Source: Cohnella thailandensis (GTDB taxonomy: Bacteria > Bacillota > Bacilli > Paenibacillales > Paenibacillaceae). From it: a stretch of 64,000 nt of DNA. The notes beneath the pieces were generated by a model. That model had not been told where the DNA came from and searched no databases. It worked only from the letters and a program-made list of their open reading frames with translations. This document shows positions 25,131 to 33,391 of this stretch, piece after piece (the first letter of the stretch is position 1; every line of letters begins with the position of its first letter). The stretch is from NCBI RefSeq assembly GCF_014212135.1, contig NZ_JACJVQ010000024.1:248001-312000 (forward strand), written 5' to 3'. The translations under genes and the position numbers were made by a program.

Positions 25131-25502
25131 CTAGTCCCAATATTCCTGGATCAGATCGACGACGTTCCGCAAGGACATGCGGCTCTCCTTGGCCGATTCG
25201 ACGAACGACCGAACCAGCTCGCGGGTCAGTTCCTCCTCGATGCGGCGGTAGATCGCTTCATCCACGTAAAGAACGCTGCCGGAGGTGCTGCTCGTGTGGA
25301 CGAAGCCTTCGTCCTCCATGGCTTTGAAAGCTTTTTGCGCGGTATTAGGATTGATGTTCAGCAGAGAGGCGATTTCCCTGCGGGAAGGCATCCGGTCTCC
25401 CGATTGAACGGCGCGCAGCAGGATCTGCCGCTTCACGTATTTAACGACCTGCAGATAGACGGGATCCCGGTTGTTCAGCTTTAGCTCCTGGATATTCAGC
25501 AC
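25131..25502 (-). CDS. YtrA-subfamily GntR transcriptional regulator
   Basis: A short GntR protein (about 115-125 residues): LNNRDPVYLQVVKYVKRQILLRAVQSGDRMPSRREIASLLNINPNTAQKAFKAMEDEGFVHTSSTSG, then a short helical tail instead of a ligand domain, as in YtrA repressors of ABC operons. The frame is open to a TTG at 25565, but that TTG is part of a TTGACA promoter element, so the gene starts later. GTG 25514, GTG 25502 or CTG 25478 are possible. Only CTG 25478 has a good site (AGGAG six bases before). I list GTG 25502 as a conventional compromise. It heads the four-gene minus-strand operon. Confidence 0.85.
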   Translation of the reverse strand: MLNIQELKLNNRDPVYLQVVKYVKRQILLRAVQSGDRMPSRREIASLLNINPNTAQKAFKAMEDEGFVHTSSTSGSVLYVDEAIYRRIEEELTRELVRSFVESAKESRMSLRNVVDLIQEYWD

Positions 25503-25530
25503 GCGATTTTTCACCCGCTTTTTGTTGCGT

Positions 25531-25565
25531 AATTGTATTATGGTAGTAATACAATTGGCTGTCAA
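25531..25565 (-). promoter_or_regulatory. GntR operon promoter with perfect overlapping operator
   Basis: On the minus strand TTGACA (25565-25560) and CATAAT (25542-25537) are separated by 17 bases. AATTGTATTA-N6-TAATACAATT (25531-25556) is a perfect 10+10 inverted repeat covering the -10 and spacer, an ideal site for autorepression by the YtrA-like protein. Confidence 0.85.
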
Positions 25566-25630
25566 TGAGTGGATAAACAGGAAATAGGAAAAACCTAAGA
25601 TCGAATAGATAATTTCGATTGGGCGTCTCG

Positions 25631-25659
25631 TTGACTGGGGGGACGACAGCCTCTATAAT
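25631..25659 (+). promoter_or_regulatory. Consensus promoter upstream of the GNAT gene
   Basis: TTGACT (25631-25636) and TATAAT (25654-25659) with a 17-base spacer. Transcription would start near 25666. Confidence 0.75.
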
Positions 25660-25703
25660 CGGCTTAACCAATAGGACCCGCCGGACCGCCGGAGGTCAAG
25701 ACG

Positions 25704-25749
25704 CAGGCCGATTCCCGGAATCGTGCGCCTGTTTCTTGGCCTCTTTTTT
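25704..25749 (+). terminator. Attenuator-like alternative hairpins in the GNAT leader
   Basis: CAGGC (25704) can pair with GCCTG (25727-25731) around the inner CGATTCC/GGAATCG stem. Alternatively AGGCC (25705) pairs with GGCCT (25738-25742), which is followed directly by CTTTTTT. The two stems exclude each other. A leader RNA of about 80 bases could end here. Confidence 0.5.
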
Positions 25750-25787
25750 GCATTTGGGGAGCGGGTCGCAAGATGAAGGGAGCGAGG

Positions 25788-26273
25788 ATGGAGAAAATGC
25801 CGACTATTCATGCTGCCGCGGAGGATGTCCGCAGCGCGGACTCGGAGCAATTGATCAAGGAACTGAGCGCGGAGCTGGCCGCGCTTTATCAAGTAGAGGA
25901 CGGAGGCGCCGGCTTCCATCCGGAGGATGTGGAGCGGCCGAGAGCGGCGTTCGTCGTCGCGCGCGCGGACGGGCATCCCGTCGGCTGCGGGGCGCTTCGT
26001 CCTCTGGATGCCTCCACTGCCGAAGTGAAACGAATGTACACGCGGTCCGATTATCGGCGTCAAGGCGTGGCCCAAGCCATCTTGGCGGAGATCGAGCGCT
26101 TGGCGTTGGAATTCGGTTATACGAGCCTTCAGTTGCAGACGGGCCCGCTTCAGCCGGAGGCGGTCAAGCTGTACGAGCGAGTCGGCTACTACCCGATTCC
26201 TCGGTTCGAAGGCGATTGGGAGCTCGTCCATGCTTTTCGGAAGGATCTGGTTGCCGCCGAGACGCTCGGTTAG
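25788..26273 (+). CDS. GNAT-family N-acetyltransferase
   Basis: About 161 residues with the acetyl-CoA binding motif EVKRMYTRSDYRRQGVAQAILAEIERLALEFG (motif A, RRQGVA) and the C-terminal LQTGPLQPEAVKLYERVGYYPI (motif B). The substrate cannot be inferred. Three in-frame ATGs exist (25773, 25788, 25797). I choose 25788 because AAGGGAG stands five bases upstream; the first has no ribosome binding site. It has its own consensus promoter and a leader with terminator-like structure, and nothing co-transcribed is seen. Confidence 0.86.
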   Translation: MEKMPTIHAAAEDVRSADSEQLIKELSAELAALYQVEDGGAGFHPEDVERPRAAFVVARADGHPVGCGALRPLDASTAEVKRMYTRSDYRRQGVAQAILAEIERLALEFGYTSLQLQTGPLQPEAVKLYERVGYYPIPRFEGDWELVHAFRKDLVAAETLG

Positions 26274-26339
26274 AAGATTGCGATAATGCTGCGCACCCGC
26301 AGGCTCAAGGCTGGGCGAACGCCTCTCCTTGAGCTTGTT

Positions 26340-26660
26340 TGTTTTTCGCTCGAACTCGGCTATGCCGCCTCTCCCCCTGGCTCAGGAATGGAGAATCGCC
26401 CCGGTATCCCATTTTCGCGTGCGCGTCGCTATGCCTCTTCTCCCATTCACTCAGGAATGGAAAATTGCCCCGGTTTCCTAATTTCGCGAGCGCGTCGCTA
26501 TGCCTCTTCTCCCATTCACTCAGGAGGTCAAATCCGTGCCCCTTTTTCGGCTCCGGATCTTACCTGAATCCCAATGACCTGAGTGAAGGGGATAGGCGGA
26601 ATAGCGGCGACAAGCGTAGCAACGTCCTGAGCGAAGGGGAGGAGCGAGATAACGGGAGAA
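26340..26660. repeat. 69-bp intergenic tandem repeat with inverted continuation
   Basis: CTCAGGAATGGA-type units start at 26381, 26450 and 26519, 69 bases apart, each including GCGTCGCTATGCCTCTTC. CATTC-ACTCAG-GAATG forms a dyad at the junction. The complement, CCTGAGYGAAGGGGA, follows in the opposite orientation at 26578 and 26626. There is no gene between 26274 and 26734. Confidence 0.75.
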
Positions 26661-26734
26661 AACAGAACGTCGCGGTTAGGCGGCAGCCTGGGCGATCGTC
26701 CTAATCGAAGGGGCGGCGAGCGCCCCCGCGGCGG

Positions 26735-27619
26735 TTATCCTATCATCTCGACGAAACGGCTGGCGGCGCTGGAGAGGGGCATGTTGCGCATGGTCATGGT
26801 GCCGAGGTGGGACGGGGGGATGTCCACGTCCAGTTTGATCTCGAAGAGCGAGCCGTCCTCCAGCTCCTGGGATACGAATTCCCGGGTGACGTAAGAGATG
26901 CCGAGTCCTCTGCGCGCGAACTCGATCAGCAGGTCGACGCTGCCGACCTCGATCTCCGGCTTCAGCTTGTAGCCGTAGCTCTGGAACAGCTCCGTGATGG
27001 TCATTCGGGCGCGGCTGTTGCGCGAGAACAGGATGACGGGATATTCCAAAAGCTCGCGAAGCGACAGGGTTTGATCCCGCAAGGAAGCATAACGGGCGCC
27101 CGCCACGAAGCAGTCCTGAAGCTGCAGGCTCTCGCGGACCTCCAGTTGGGGGTCGACGATCGGCAAGCGCACGACGCCGAGATCGATCCGGCCTTCCTTC
27201 AGAAAGGTGATGACCTCCGGCGTCGTCCCGTGATTCAGATGGAGCCGGATGCCGGGATACTTCGCGTGGTACTCCTCCAAGTAAGGCAACAGGTAGTGCT
27301 TGAACAAGGAATCGCTGCCCCCGATGCGCAACTCTCCGCTGTCCAGATTTTTAAGAGCGGCCATTTTCTCCTCCGCGAGGGAGATGAAGATTTGGGATTG
27401 CTCGATATAGGAGTATAGAAGCGAGCCCTCCCGAGTCAACGAGACTCCCTTGGAAGTCCGATAGAACAACGTAATACCGAAGCTGTCCTCCAATTGTTTA
27501 ATGGCGTGGCTTACGCTCGGCTGCGTGATATAGAGAGCCTTGGCCGCTTGGGATAAACTGCCCGTTTTGGCCGCCCAATAGAAAACTTTGTAAAGCTCGT
27601 AGTTATTGGTCATAGACAT
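26735..27619 (-). CDS. LysR-family transcriptional regulator
   Basis: 294 residues with the N-terminal LysR HTH (LYKVFYWAAKTGSLSQAAKALYITQPSVSHAIKQLEDSFG, about residues 8-47) and a typical periplasmic-binding-like effector domain (GELRIGGSDSLFKHYLLPYLEEYHAKYPGI). ATG 27619 is supported by CAGGAG eight bases upstream; an in-frame ATG at 27613 follows. It is transcribed away from zwf, and the shared region contains an imperfect dyad. It is therefore the likely regulator of the pentose phosphate operon, which is unusual because most Bacillales zwf genes lack a dedicated LysR neighbour. The effector is unknown. Confidence 0.9.
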   Translation of the reverse strand: MSMTNNYELYKVFYWAAKTGSLSQAAKALYITQPSVSHAIKQLEDSFGITLFYRTSKGVSLTREGSLLYSYIEQSQIFISLAEEKMAALKNLDSGELRIGGSDSLFKHYLLPYLEEYHAKYPGIRLHLNHGTTPEVITFLKEGRIDLGVVRLPIVDPQLEVRESLQLQDCFVAGARYASLRDQTLSLRELLEYPVILFSRNSRARMTITELFQSYGYKLKPEIEVGSVDLLIEFARRGLGISYVTREFVSQELEDGSLFEIKLDVDIPPSHLGTMTMRNMPLSSAASRFVEMIG

Positions 27620-27650
27620 GGTCTATATCTCCTGTGAAATATATTAATTA

Positions 27651-27680
27651 CACTTATATCGACAATTCGTATTATAGTGG
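27651..27680. promoter_or_regulatory. Candidate LysR-binding dyad and zwf -10 element
   Basis: CACTTATATCG and CGTATTATAGTG form an imperfect inverted repeat around ACAATT. TATAGT (27673-27678) inside it is a plausible -10 with no good -35, as expected for an activator-dependent promoter. Confidence 0.45.
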
Positions 27681-27756
27681 AATTACAAATGAGAAGCCAT
27701 ATCAGTCATCTAAGAAACAGAGAGCCGCAAGGCACTGGAAGGAGACGGAGAGAACC

Positions 27757-29286
27757 ATGGAGGCAACCACCATTGTCCTGTTCGGAGCGACAGGAGATTT
27801 GGCCAAGAGAAAGATATACCCTGCCTTATATAATTTGTTCGTCGACGGCAAGCTGCCGGAGCCGTTCTCGGTCTTCGGCCTCGGCCGAAGAGAGTGGTCC
27901 GACGCGAAGCTTCAGGAGAACGTCGAGCAGTCGATCCTGACATTCTCGAGACGCAAGCCGGAGGATACGGACAAGCTGCAAGCTTTCCTTAGCGCGTTCC
28001 GTTACAGCGTGTTGGATGTCGACCGCGAAGAGGATTACAAGAAGCTGCTGGACATGGTCGAGAGCCGCGAAGAGGAGCTCGGCATTCCGCAGAATCGCTT
28101 GTTCTACCTGTCGGTCGGTCCCGAGTACTTCAAGACGATCGCGTACAACATCAAGTCGAGCGGCCTTGGCACGACGAAGGGCTGGAAGCGGCTCGTCATC
28201 GAGAAGCCGTTCGGGCACGATCTCGCATCGGCTCGCGACCTTAACGAGAAGTTGAGCGCCGCCTTTACGGAGGACGAGATTTTCCGGATCGACCATTATC
28301 TCGGCAAGCCGGTCGTTCAGAAGATGGAGATGCTGCAGCACGCGAACCCGGTTCTTCAGGCGTTCTGGACGAACCGTTATATCGCCAACGTTCAAATTAC
28401 GGCGAACGAGACCGTCGGCGTCGAGGAGAGAGCGGGCTATTACGACAAGTCCGGCGCTATCCGCGACATGTTCCAGAACCACATGCTCCAACTGCTGATG
28501 ATGCTGGCGATCCACCTTCCGAGCGACAGCGGCCCCGGGGACGTTCGCGCCAGGAAGAAGGAAGTCGTGGAAGCTCTGGTGCCGGTTCAAGCCGGAAATA
28601 TCGCTTCCCAGGTCGTCCGCGGCCAGTACGCGGAGGGGTCCATCAACGGCAAGCCGGTCGCCGGCTACACTTCCGAACCGGGAATCGCAGCCGATTCGCG
28701 GAACGATACGTTCGTCGCGGCCCGGCTTGAGATCGACAACTACTTCTGGCGCGGAGTTCCGATTTATATCCGCACGGGCAAGCGCCTGAAGGAGAAGTCG
28801 ACGCGCATCGTCATCGAGTTCAAGGAGCCGCTGAAATCCGCCGCTTCCAAGGAATCCGGCATCGCCCCGAACCTGCTCGTGTTCGAGATGGCTCCTAACG
28901 AGAGCATCACGCTTCAACTGAACACCAGGGATCCGGGAGGCAGCGGCGAGTTCAAGCCGATGAACGTGGATCTTCACACCCATCGCGACAACACCGCGGA
29001 AGCTTACGAGAACCTGATCCATGACGCGTTCCGCGGCGACGCCACCTTCTTCGCCCACTGGGACGAAGTCGAGCGGAGCTGGCAGTGGGTCGAGCCGATC
29101 CTGAACGCTTTTGCCAATAACGAAGTACCGCTCCGCCTCTATGAAGCAGGCTCCTACGGACCGAAGGAATCCGACGAGCTTCTCGCCGGGGACGGCTTCC
29201 ACTGGTGGTTCGATGATATAGATGCCAAAGCGAAACAAGAAAATCAAGAAGGAGAGCAACAATATGCCTATCACGCAAACCATTGA
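27757..29286 (+). CDS. zwf: Glucose-6-phosphate 1-dehydrogenase
   Basis: About 509 residues. The cofactor-binding motif GATGDLAKRKIYPALYNL is near residue 10, EKPFGHDLASARDLN near 150 and the active-site RIDHYLGKPVVQ near 178. It oxidises glucose-6-phosphate to 6-phosphogluconolactone with reduction of NADP. I start at ATG 27757, which has GGAGACGGAGAG upstream and begins right at the nucleotide-binding fold; the open frame back to 27634 crosses the promoter. The 3' end overlaps tkt by 23 bases, and tkt's AAGGAG ribosome binding site lies inside zwf. First gene of a five-gene pentose phosphate operon. Confidence 0.96.
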   Translation: MEATTIVLFGATGDLAKRKIYPALYNLFVDGKLPEPFSVFGLGRREWSDAKLQENVEQSILTFSRRKPEDTDKLQAFLSAFRYSVLDVDREEDYKKLLDMVESREEELGIPQNRLFYLSVGPEYFKTIAYNIKSSGLGTTKGWKRLVIEKPFGHDLASARDLNEKLSAAFTEDEIFRIDHYLGKPVVQKMEMLQHANPVLQAFWTNRYIANVQITANETVGVEERAGYYDKSGAIRDMFQNHMLQLLMMLAIHLPSDSGPGDVRARKKEVVEALVPVQAGNIASQVVRGQYAEGSINGKPVAGYTSEPGIAADSRNDTFVAARLEIDNYFWRGVPIYIRTGKRLKEKSTRIVIEFKEPLKSAASKESGIAPNLLVFEMAPNESITLQLNTRDPGGSGEFKPMNVDLHTHRDNTAEAYENLIHDAFRGDATFFAHWDEVERSWQWVEPILNAFANNEVPLRLYEAGSYGPKESDELLAGDGFHWWFDDIDAKAKQENQEGEQQYAYHANH

Positions 29287-31258
29287 TCAACTGGCGATCG
29301 ACACGATCCGCACCCTGTCTATCGACGCCATCAACGCCGCGAACTCCGGTCATCCGGGCTTGCCGATGGGGGCCGCGCCGATGGCGTACACCCTCTGGTC
29401 GCAATCTCTGAACCACAACCCGGGCAACTCCAAGTGGTTCAACCGCGACCGGTTCGTTCTGTCCGCGGGTCATGGCTCGGCGCTGCTTTACAGCCTGCTG
29501 CACCTGTTCGGTTATAAGGTTACGCTCGATGACGTCAAGCAATTCCGCAAGCTGAACAGCAAAACCCCGGGTCACCCCGAATTCGGCCATACGGACGGCG
29601 TAGACGCGACGACGGGGCCTCTGGGACAAGGGATCGCGAACGCGGTAGGCATGGCGATGGCGGAGGCCCACCTGGCTGCGAAGTTCAACCAGGAAGGCTA
29701 TCCGGTCGTGGATCATTACACGTACGCGCTGGTCGGCGACGGCTGCTTGATGGAAGGCATCTCCTACGAAGCCATGTCGATGGCCGGTCACATGAAGCTC
29801 GGCAAGCTGATCGTCCTGTACGATTCGAACGACATCTCCTTGGACGGAGACCTGAATCTCAGCTTCGGGGAAAATATCCAAAAGAGAGCGGAATCCGCGC
29901 AATGGCAGTACCTGAGAGTAGAGGACGGCAACGACACGGCGGCTATCGCCAAGGCGATCGAAGCGGCCAAGCTGAACTCGCAGCAGCCGACCCTGATCGA
30001 AGTTCGCACGATCATCGGCTTCGGAAGCAAGGTTGCCGGAACGAACAAGGCGCACGGCGCTCCTCTCGGCAAGGACGAAGCGAAGGCGACGAAGGAAGTA
30101 TACGGCTGGAACTACGAGGAAGAGTTCACGGTTCCCGCGGAGGTTCGCGCTCACTTCGAAGGGCTGAAGAAGAAGGGCGAAGAGAAGGAAGCGGCTTGGA
30201 ACGAGCTGTTCGCTTCTTATAAGAAGCAATTCCCCGAGCTCGGCCAAGAGCTGGATCAAGCGATCCAAGGCAAAGTGCTGATCGAAGCCAAGGACATTCT
30301 GACGTTCGATACGTCCAAGAGCGTCTCGACTCGCGTCGCCAGCGGCAACGCGATCAATCACTTCGTGAAGCGAGTGCCGACGATCTTCGGCGGAAGCGCG
30401 GACCTGTCCCACTCGACGATGACCGATATCGGCGGCGAAGCGACCTTCGCGATCGAATCGTACGCGGGACGCAACGTATACTTCGGCGTCCGCGAGCATG
30501 CGATGGGCGCGGCCGGCAACGGCATGGCGCAGCACGGCGGGGTTCAGCCGTTCGTCAGCACGTTCTTCGTCTTCAGCGATTACCTGCGTCCGTCCATTCG
30601 CTTGGCCGCGCTGCAGAAGCTGCCCGTGATCTACGTGTTCACGCATGACTCCATCGCGGTCGGCGAAGACGGACCGACCCACGAGCCGGTCGAGCATCTG
30701 GCCGCCCTGCGCACGATTCCGGGCCTCACGGTCATCCGCCCGTCCGACGCGAACGAGACGGCTGCCGCATGGGCTTACGCGCTGCAGCAGAAGGAAGGTC
30801 CTGTCGCCCTGATCCTGAGCCGCCAGAACCTTCCGATTTACGAAGCGACGAAAGCGAATGTCGAAGGCGTCGCTAAGGGAGCCTATATCCTGTCGGAGAC
30901 GAACGCGAATCCGGACGTCATCCTGATCGGAACCGGCTCGGAAGTATCCCTGGCCGTAGGCGCGAAGGCGGAGCTGGAGAAGATGAACCTGTCCGTCCGC
31001 GTCGTCGCCATGCCGAGCCGCGAGCTGTTCGATCGCCAAGACGCCGCCTACAAGGAATCGGTTCTTCCGGCATCCGTCACGAAGCGCCTGACGCTCGAAG
31101 CGGGCATCTCGCTCGGCTGGGATCGCTATGCGGGACCATCCGGCCAAGTTCTGTCGATCGACACGTTCGGAGCTTCCGGCCCCGGCGGAGAAGTCATGGA
31201 GCACTTCGGATTCTCGGTCTCCAACGTCGTTCGTTTGGTTAAAGGTTTGCTGAATTAA
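29264..31258 (+). CDS. tkt: Transketolase
   Basis: 664 residues, full-length thiamine-diphosphate transketolase. Motifs: NAANSGHPGLPMGAAPMAY near residue 25, HTDGVDATTGPLGQGIANAVGMA near 100, GDGCLMEGISYEA near 154 with the cofactor-binding DSNDIS, and the C-half GVREHAMGAAGNGMAQHGG around 408, with the catalytic glutamate in REHAM. It moves two-carbon units between pentose, triose and hexose phosphates. ATG 29264 follows AAGGAGAGCAACAAT. This is the general enzyme; a second, split transketolase is encoded at 56505-58296 and is likely specialised. Confidence 0.96.
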   Translation: MPITQTIDQLAIDTIRTLSIDAINAANSGHPGLPMGAAPMAYTLWSQSLNHNPGNSKWFNRDRFVLSAGHGSALLYSLLHLFGYKVTLDDVKQFRKLNSKTPGHPEFGHTDGVDATTGPLGQGIANAVGMAMAEAHLAAKFNQEGYPVVDHYTYALVGDGCLMEGISYEAMSMAGHMKLGKLIVLYDSNDISLDGDLNLSFGENIQKRAESAQWQYLRVEDGNDTAAIAKAIEAAKLNSQQPTLIEVRTIIGFGSKVAGTNKAHGAPLGKDEAKATKEVYGWNYEEEFTVPAEVRAHFEGLKKKGEEKEAAWNELFASYKKQFPELGQELDQAIQGKVLIEAKDILTFDTSKSVSTRVASGNAINHFVKRVPTIFGGSADLSHSTMTDIGGEATFAIESYAGRNVYFGVREHAMGAAGNGMAQHGGVQPFVSTFFVFSDYLRPSIRLAALQKLPVIYVFTHDSIAVGEDGPTHEPVEHLAALRTIPGLTVIRPSDANETAAAWAYALQQKEGPVALILSRQNLPIYEATKANVEGVAKGAYILSETNANPDVILIGTGSEVSLAVGAKAELEKMNLSVRVVAMPSRELFDRQDAAYKESVLPASVTKRLTLEAGISLGWDRYAGPSGQVLSIDTFGASGPGGEVMEHFGFSVSNVVRLVKGLLN

Positions 31259-31296
31259 TCATTAACATAAATAAGAATAAGCGGAGGTCGTTAACC

Positions 31297-31962
31297 ATGA
31301 AATTCTTCATCGACACAGCCAATCTGGCGGATATCAAGAAAGCTTACAAAATCGGCGTCCTGTCCGGCGTAACCACGAATCCTTCCCTGGTTGCCAAGGA
31401 AGGCGTCAAGTTCGAAGACCGCATCGCGGAAATCCTGCGCGAGGTGCCGGAAGTGGAATCCGTATCCGCGGAGGTAACTCCTAACGCCCTTACGGCGGAA
31501 GACATGATCGCGGAAGCGGAAGAGCTGATCAAGATCAACAACTACGACAAGAACATCACGATCAAGCTGCCGATGACGCTGGCCGGCCTGGAAGCCTGCC
31601 GTTACCTGACGAAGAAGGGCGTCAAGACGAACGTTACCCTGATTTTCACCGTGAACCAAGCTCTTCTCGCCGCCCGCGCGGGAGCGACCTACGTATCCCC
31701 GTTCCTGGGCCGCTTGGACGACATCTCGGAAGACGGCGTCCTGCTCGTCTCCAAGATCGCCGAGCTGTTCCGCGTGCACAACCTGGACTCCCAGATCATC
31801 GCGGCTTCCGTTCGCCATCCGGACCATGTTACCCGCGTAGCGATGGCCGGCGCCCATATCGCCACCATTCCGTTCTCGGTCATCGAGCAGCTTTCCAAGC
31901 ACCCTCTGACGGAGCAAGGAATGGAGAAGTTCGCGGCCGACTGGAAAAAAACCGAGAAGTAA
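31297..31962 (+). CDS. tal: Transaldolase (TalC/fructose-6-phosphate aldolase family)
   Basis: 221 residues, the short single-domain type found in Firmicutes (YwjH-like). MKFFIDTANLADIKKAY, SGVTTNPSLVAKE and NITIKLPMT are visible; the lysine in the last motif (about residue 88) forms the Schiff base. FLGRLDDISEDG and ASVRHPDHV follow. It transfers dihydroxyacetone units in the non-oxidative pentose phosphate branch. GCGGAGG precedes the ATG. Positioned 38 bases after tkt within the operon. Confidence 0.94.
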   Translation: MKFFIDTANLADIKKAYKIGVLSGVTTNPSLVAKEGVKFEDRIAEILREVPEVESVSAEVTPNALTAEDMIAEAEELIKINNYDKNITIKLPMTLAGLEACRYLTKKGVKTNVTLIFTVNQALLAARAGATYVSPFLGRLDDISEDGVLLVSKIAELFRVHNLDSQIIAASVRHPDHVTRVAMAGAHIATIPFSVIEQLSKHPLTEQGMEKFAADWKKTEK

Positions 31963-32004
31963 GACGCAAGCATAGCGGATCATAGAGAGAAGGAGACGAA
32001 ACCG

Positions 32005-33342
32005 GTGGCTATTCGATTCGATTACAGCGATGCCTTATCGTTCATTCAGCAGCATGAGGTGGATTACTTCGGCGACTTCGTCAAGACCGCCCACGACAGG
32101 CTTCACAATAAGAAAGGCCCCGGCTCGGATTATCTCGGCTGGGTGGACCTTCCCTTTAATTACGACAAAGAAGAATTCGCTCGCATTAAAGCGGCGGCCA
32201 AGCGTATCCGCGAAGGCTCCGAAGCCTTGATCGTCATCGGAATCGGCGGCTCCTACCTGGGAGCCCGTTCCGCGATCGAATCGCTGTCGCACACGTTCCA
32301 CAATCAGATCGCGGGCAACACGCAGGTTTATTTTGCCGGACAGAACATCAGCTCGACCTACGTCAAGCATCTGCTGGAACTGCTCGAAGGCAAGGACATC
32401 TCCTTGAACGTCATCTCGAAGTCGGGGACGACGACCGAGCCGGCGATCGCCTTCCGCATCCTGCGCGATTACATGGAGAAGAAGTACGGCAAGGAAGAAG
32501 CGCGCAAGCGCATCTACGCGACGACCGACGCTTCCAAGGGCGCGCTCAAGAAGCTGTCCGACGAAGAAGGCTACGAGACGTTCGTCATTCCGGACGACGT
32601 CGGCGGACGCTATTCCGTGCTGACGGCCGTAGGCCTGCTGCCGATCGCCGTAGCGGGACTCGACATCGACAAGATGATGGAAGGCGCGGCGGCTGCAGCT
32701 AAGAAGTACAACAATTCCGATCTCTCGACCAACGAGAGCTATCAATATGCCGCCGTTCGCAACGCCCTGTACCGCAAGGGATACACGATCGAGCTGCTGG
32801 CGAACTTCGAGCCTTCCTTGCACTACGTCTCCGAATGGTGGAAGCAGCTGTTCGGCGAGAGCGAAGGGAAGGATCAGAAGGGCTTGTATCCGGCTTCCGT
32901 CGACTTCACGACCGATCTTCACTCGATGGGTCAATACGTGCAAGAAGGACGCCGAGACCTGATCGAGACGGTTCTGTCCGTGAAGAAGCCGAAGATCGAA
33001 CTGACCATCGAGAGCGATGCCGCCAACCTGGACGGCCTCAACTTCCTCGCCGGCATGACGATGGACGAAGTGAACAAGCAAGCCGCGATCGGCACGCGCC
33101 TCGCTCACGTGGACGGCGGCGTTCCGAACCTGATCGTCGAGCTCGACGAGCTTAACGAGTACACGTACGGCGAGATGGTTTACTTCTTCGAGAAGGCAGT
33201 CGGAATCAGCGGACACCTGCTCGGCGTGAATCCGTTCGATCAACCGGGCGTCGAAGCGTATAAGGTCAACATGTTCGCGCTGCTCGGCAAGCCGGGCTTC
33301 GAGGCTCAGAAGGCGGAATTGCAGAAGCGTCTGTCCAAATAA
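32005..33342 (+). CDS. pgi: Glucose-6-phosphate isomerase
   Basis: 445 residues. VIGIGGSYLGARSAIE near residue 75, the sugar-phosphate binding SKSGTTTEPAIAFRI near 136, GGRYSVLTAVGLLPIAVAG near 200 and the C-terminal FDQPGVEAYK. It converts glucose-6-phosphate and fructose-6-phosphate, linking glycolysis to the pathway. The start is GTG 32005, with AAGGAG nine bases upstream. Placing pgi inside the pentose phosphate operon suggests the cell tunes recycling of fructose-6-phosphate back into the oxidative branch for NADPH. Confidence 0.95.
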   Translation: MAIRFDYSDALSFIQQHEVDYFGDFVKTAHDRLHNKKGPGSDYLGWVDLPFNYDKEEFARIKAAAKRIREGSEALIVIGIGGSYLGARSAIESLSHTFHNQIAGNTQVYFAGQNISSTYVKHLLELLEGKDISLNVISKSGTTTEPAIAFRILRDYMEKKYGKEEARKRIYATTDASKGALKKLSDEEGYETFVIPDDVGGRYSVLTAVGLLPIAVAGLDIDKMMEGAAAAAKKYNNSDLSTNESYQYAAVRNALYRKGYTIELLANFEPSLHYVSEWWKQLFGESEGKDQKGLYPASVDFTTDLHSMGQYVQEGRRDLIETVLSVKKPKIELTIESDAANLDGLNFLAGMTMDEVNKQAAIGTRLAHVDGGVPNLIVELDELNEYTYGEMVYFFEKAVGISGHLLGVNPFDQPGVEAYKVNMFALLGKPGFEAQKAELQKRLSK

Positions 33343-33391
33343 GAAAATCAATTCATAGAGGTTAAAGAGATAGAAGCGGAGGAGAAACCAT

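Noticed and set aside
26286..26704. Two plus-strand frames over the 69-bp repeats
   Set aside because: Repetitive, no ribosome binding site, no homology; they arise from the repeats.
28952..31204. 750-codon minus-strand frame opposite zwf and tkt
   Set aside because: Spans two real genes on the other strand and has no family features.
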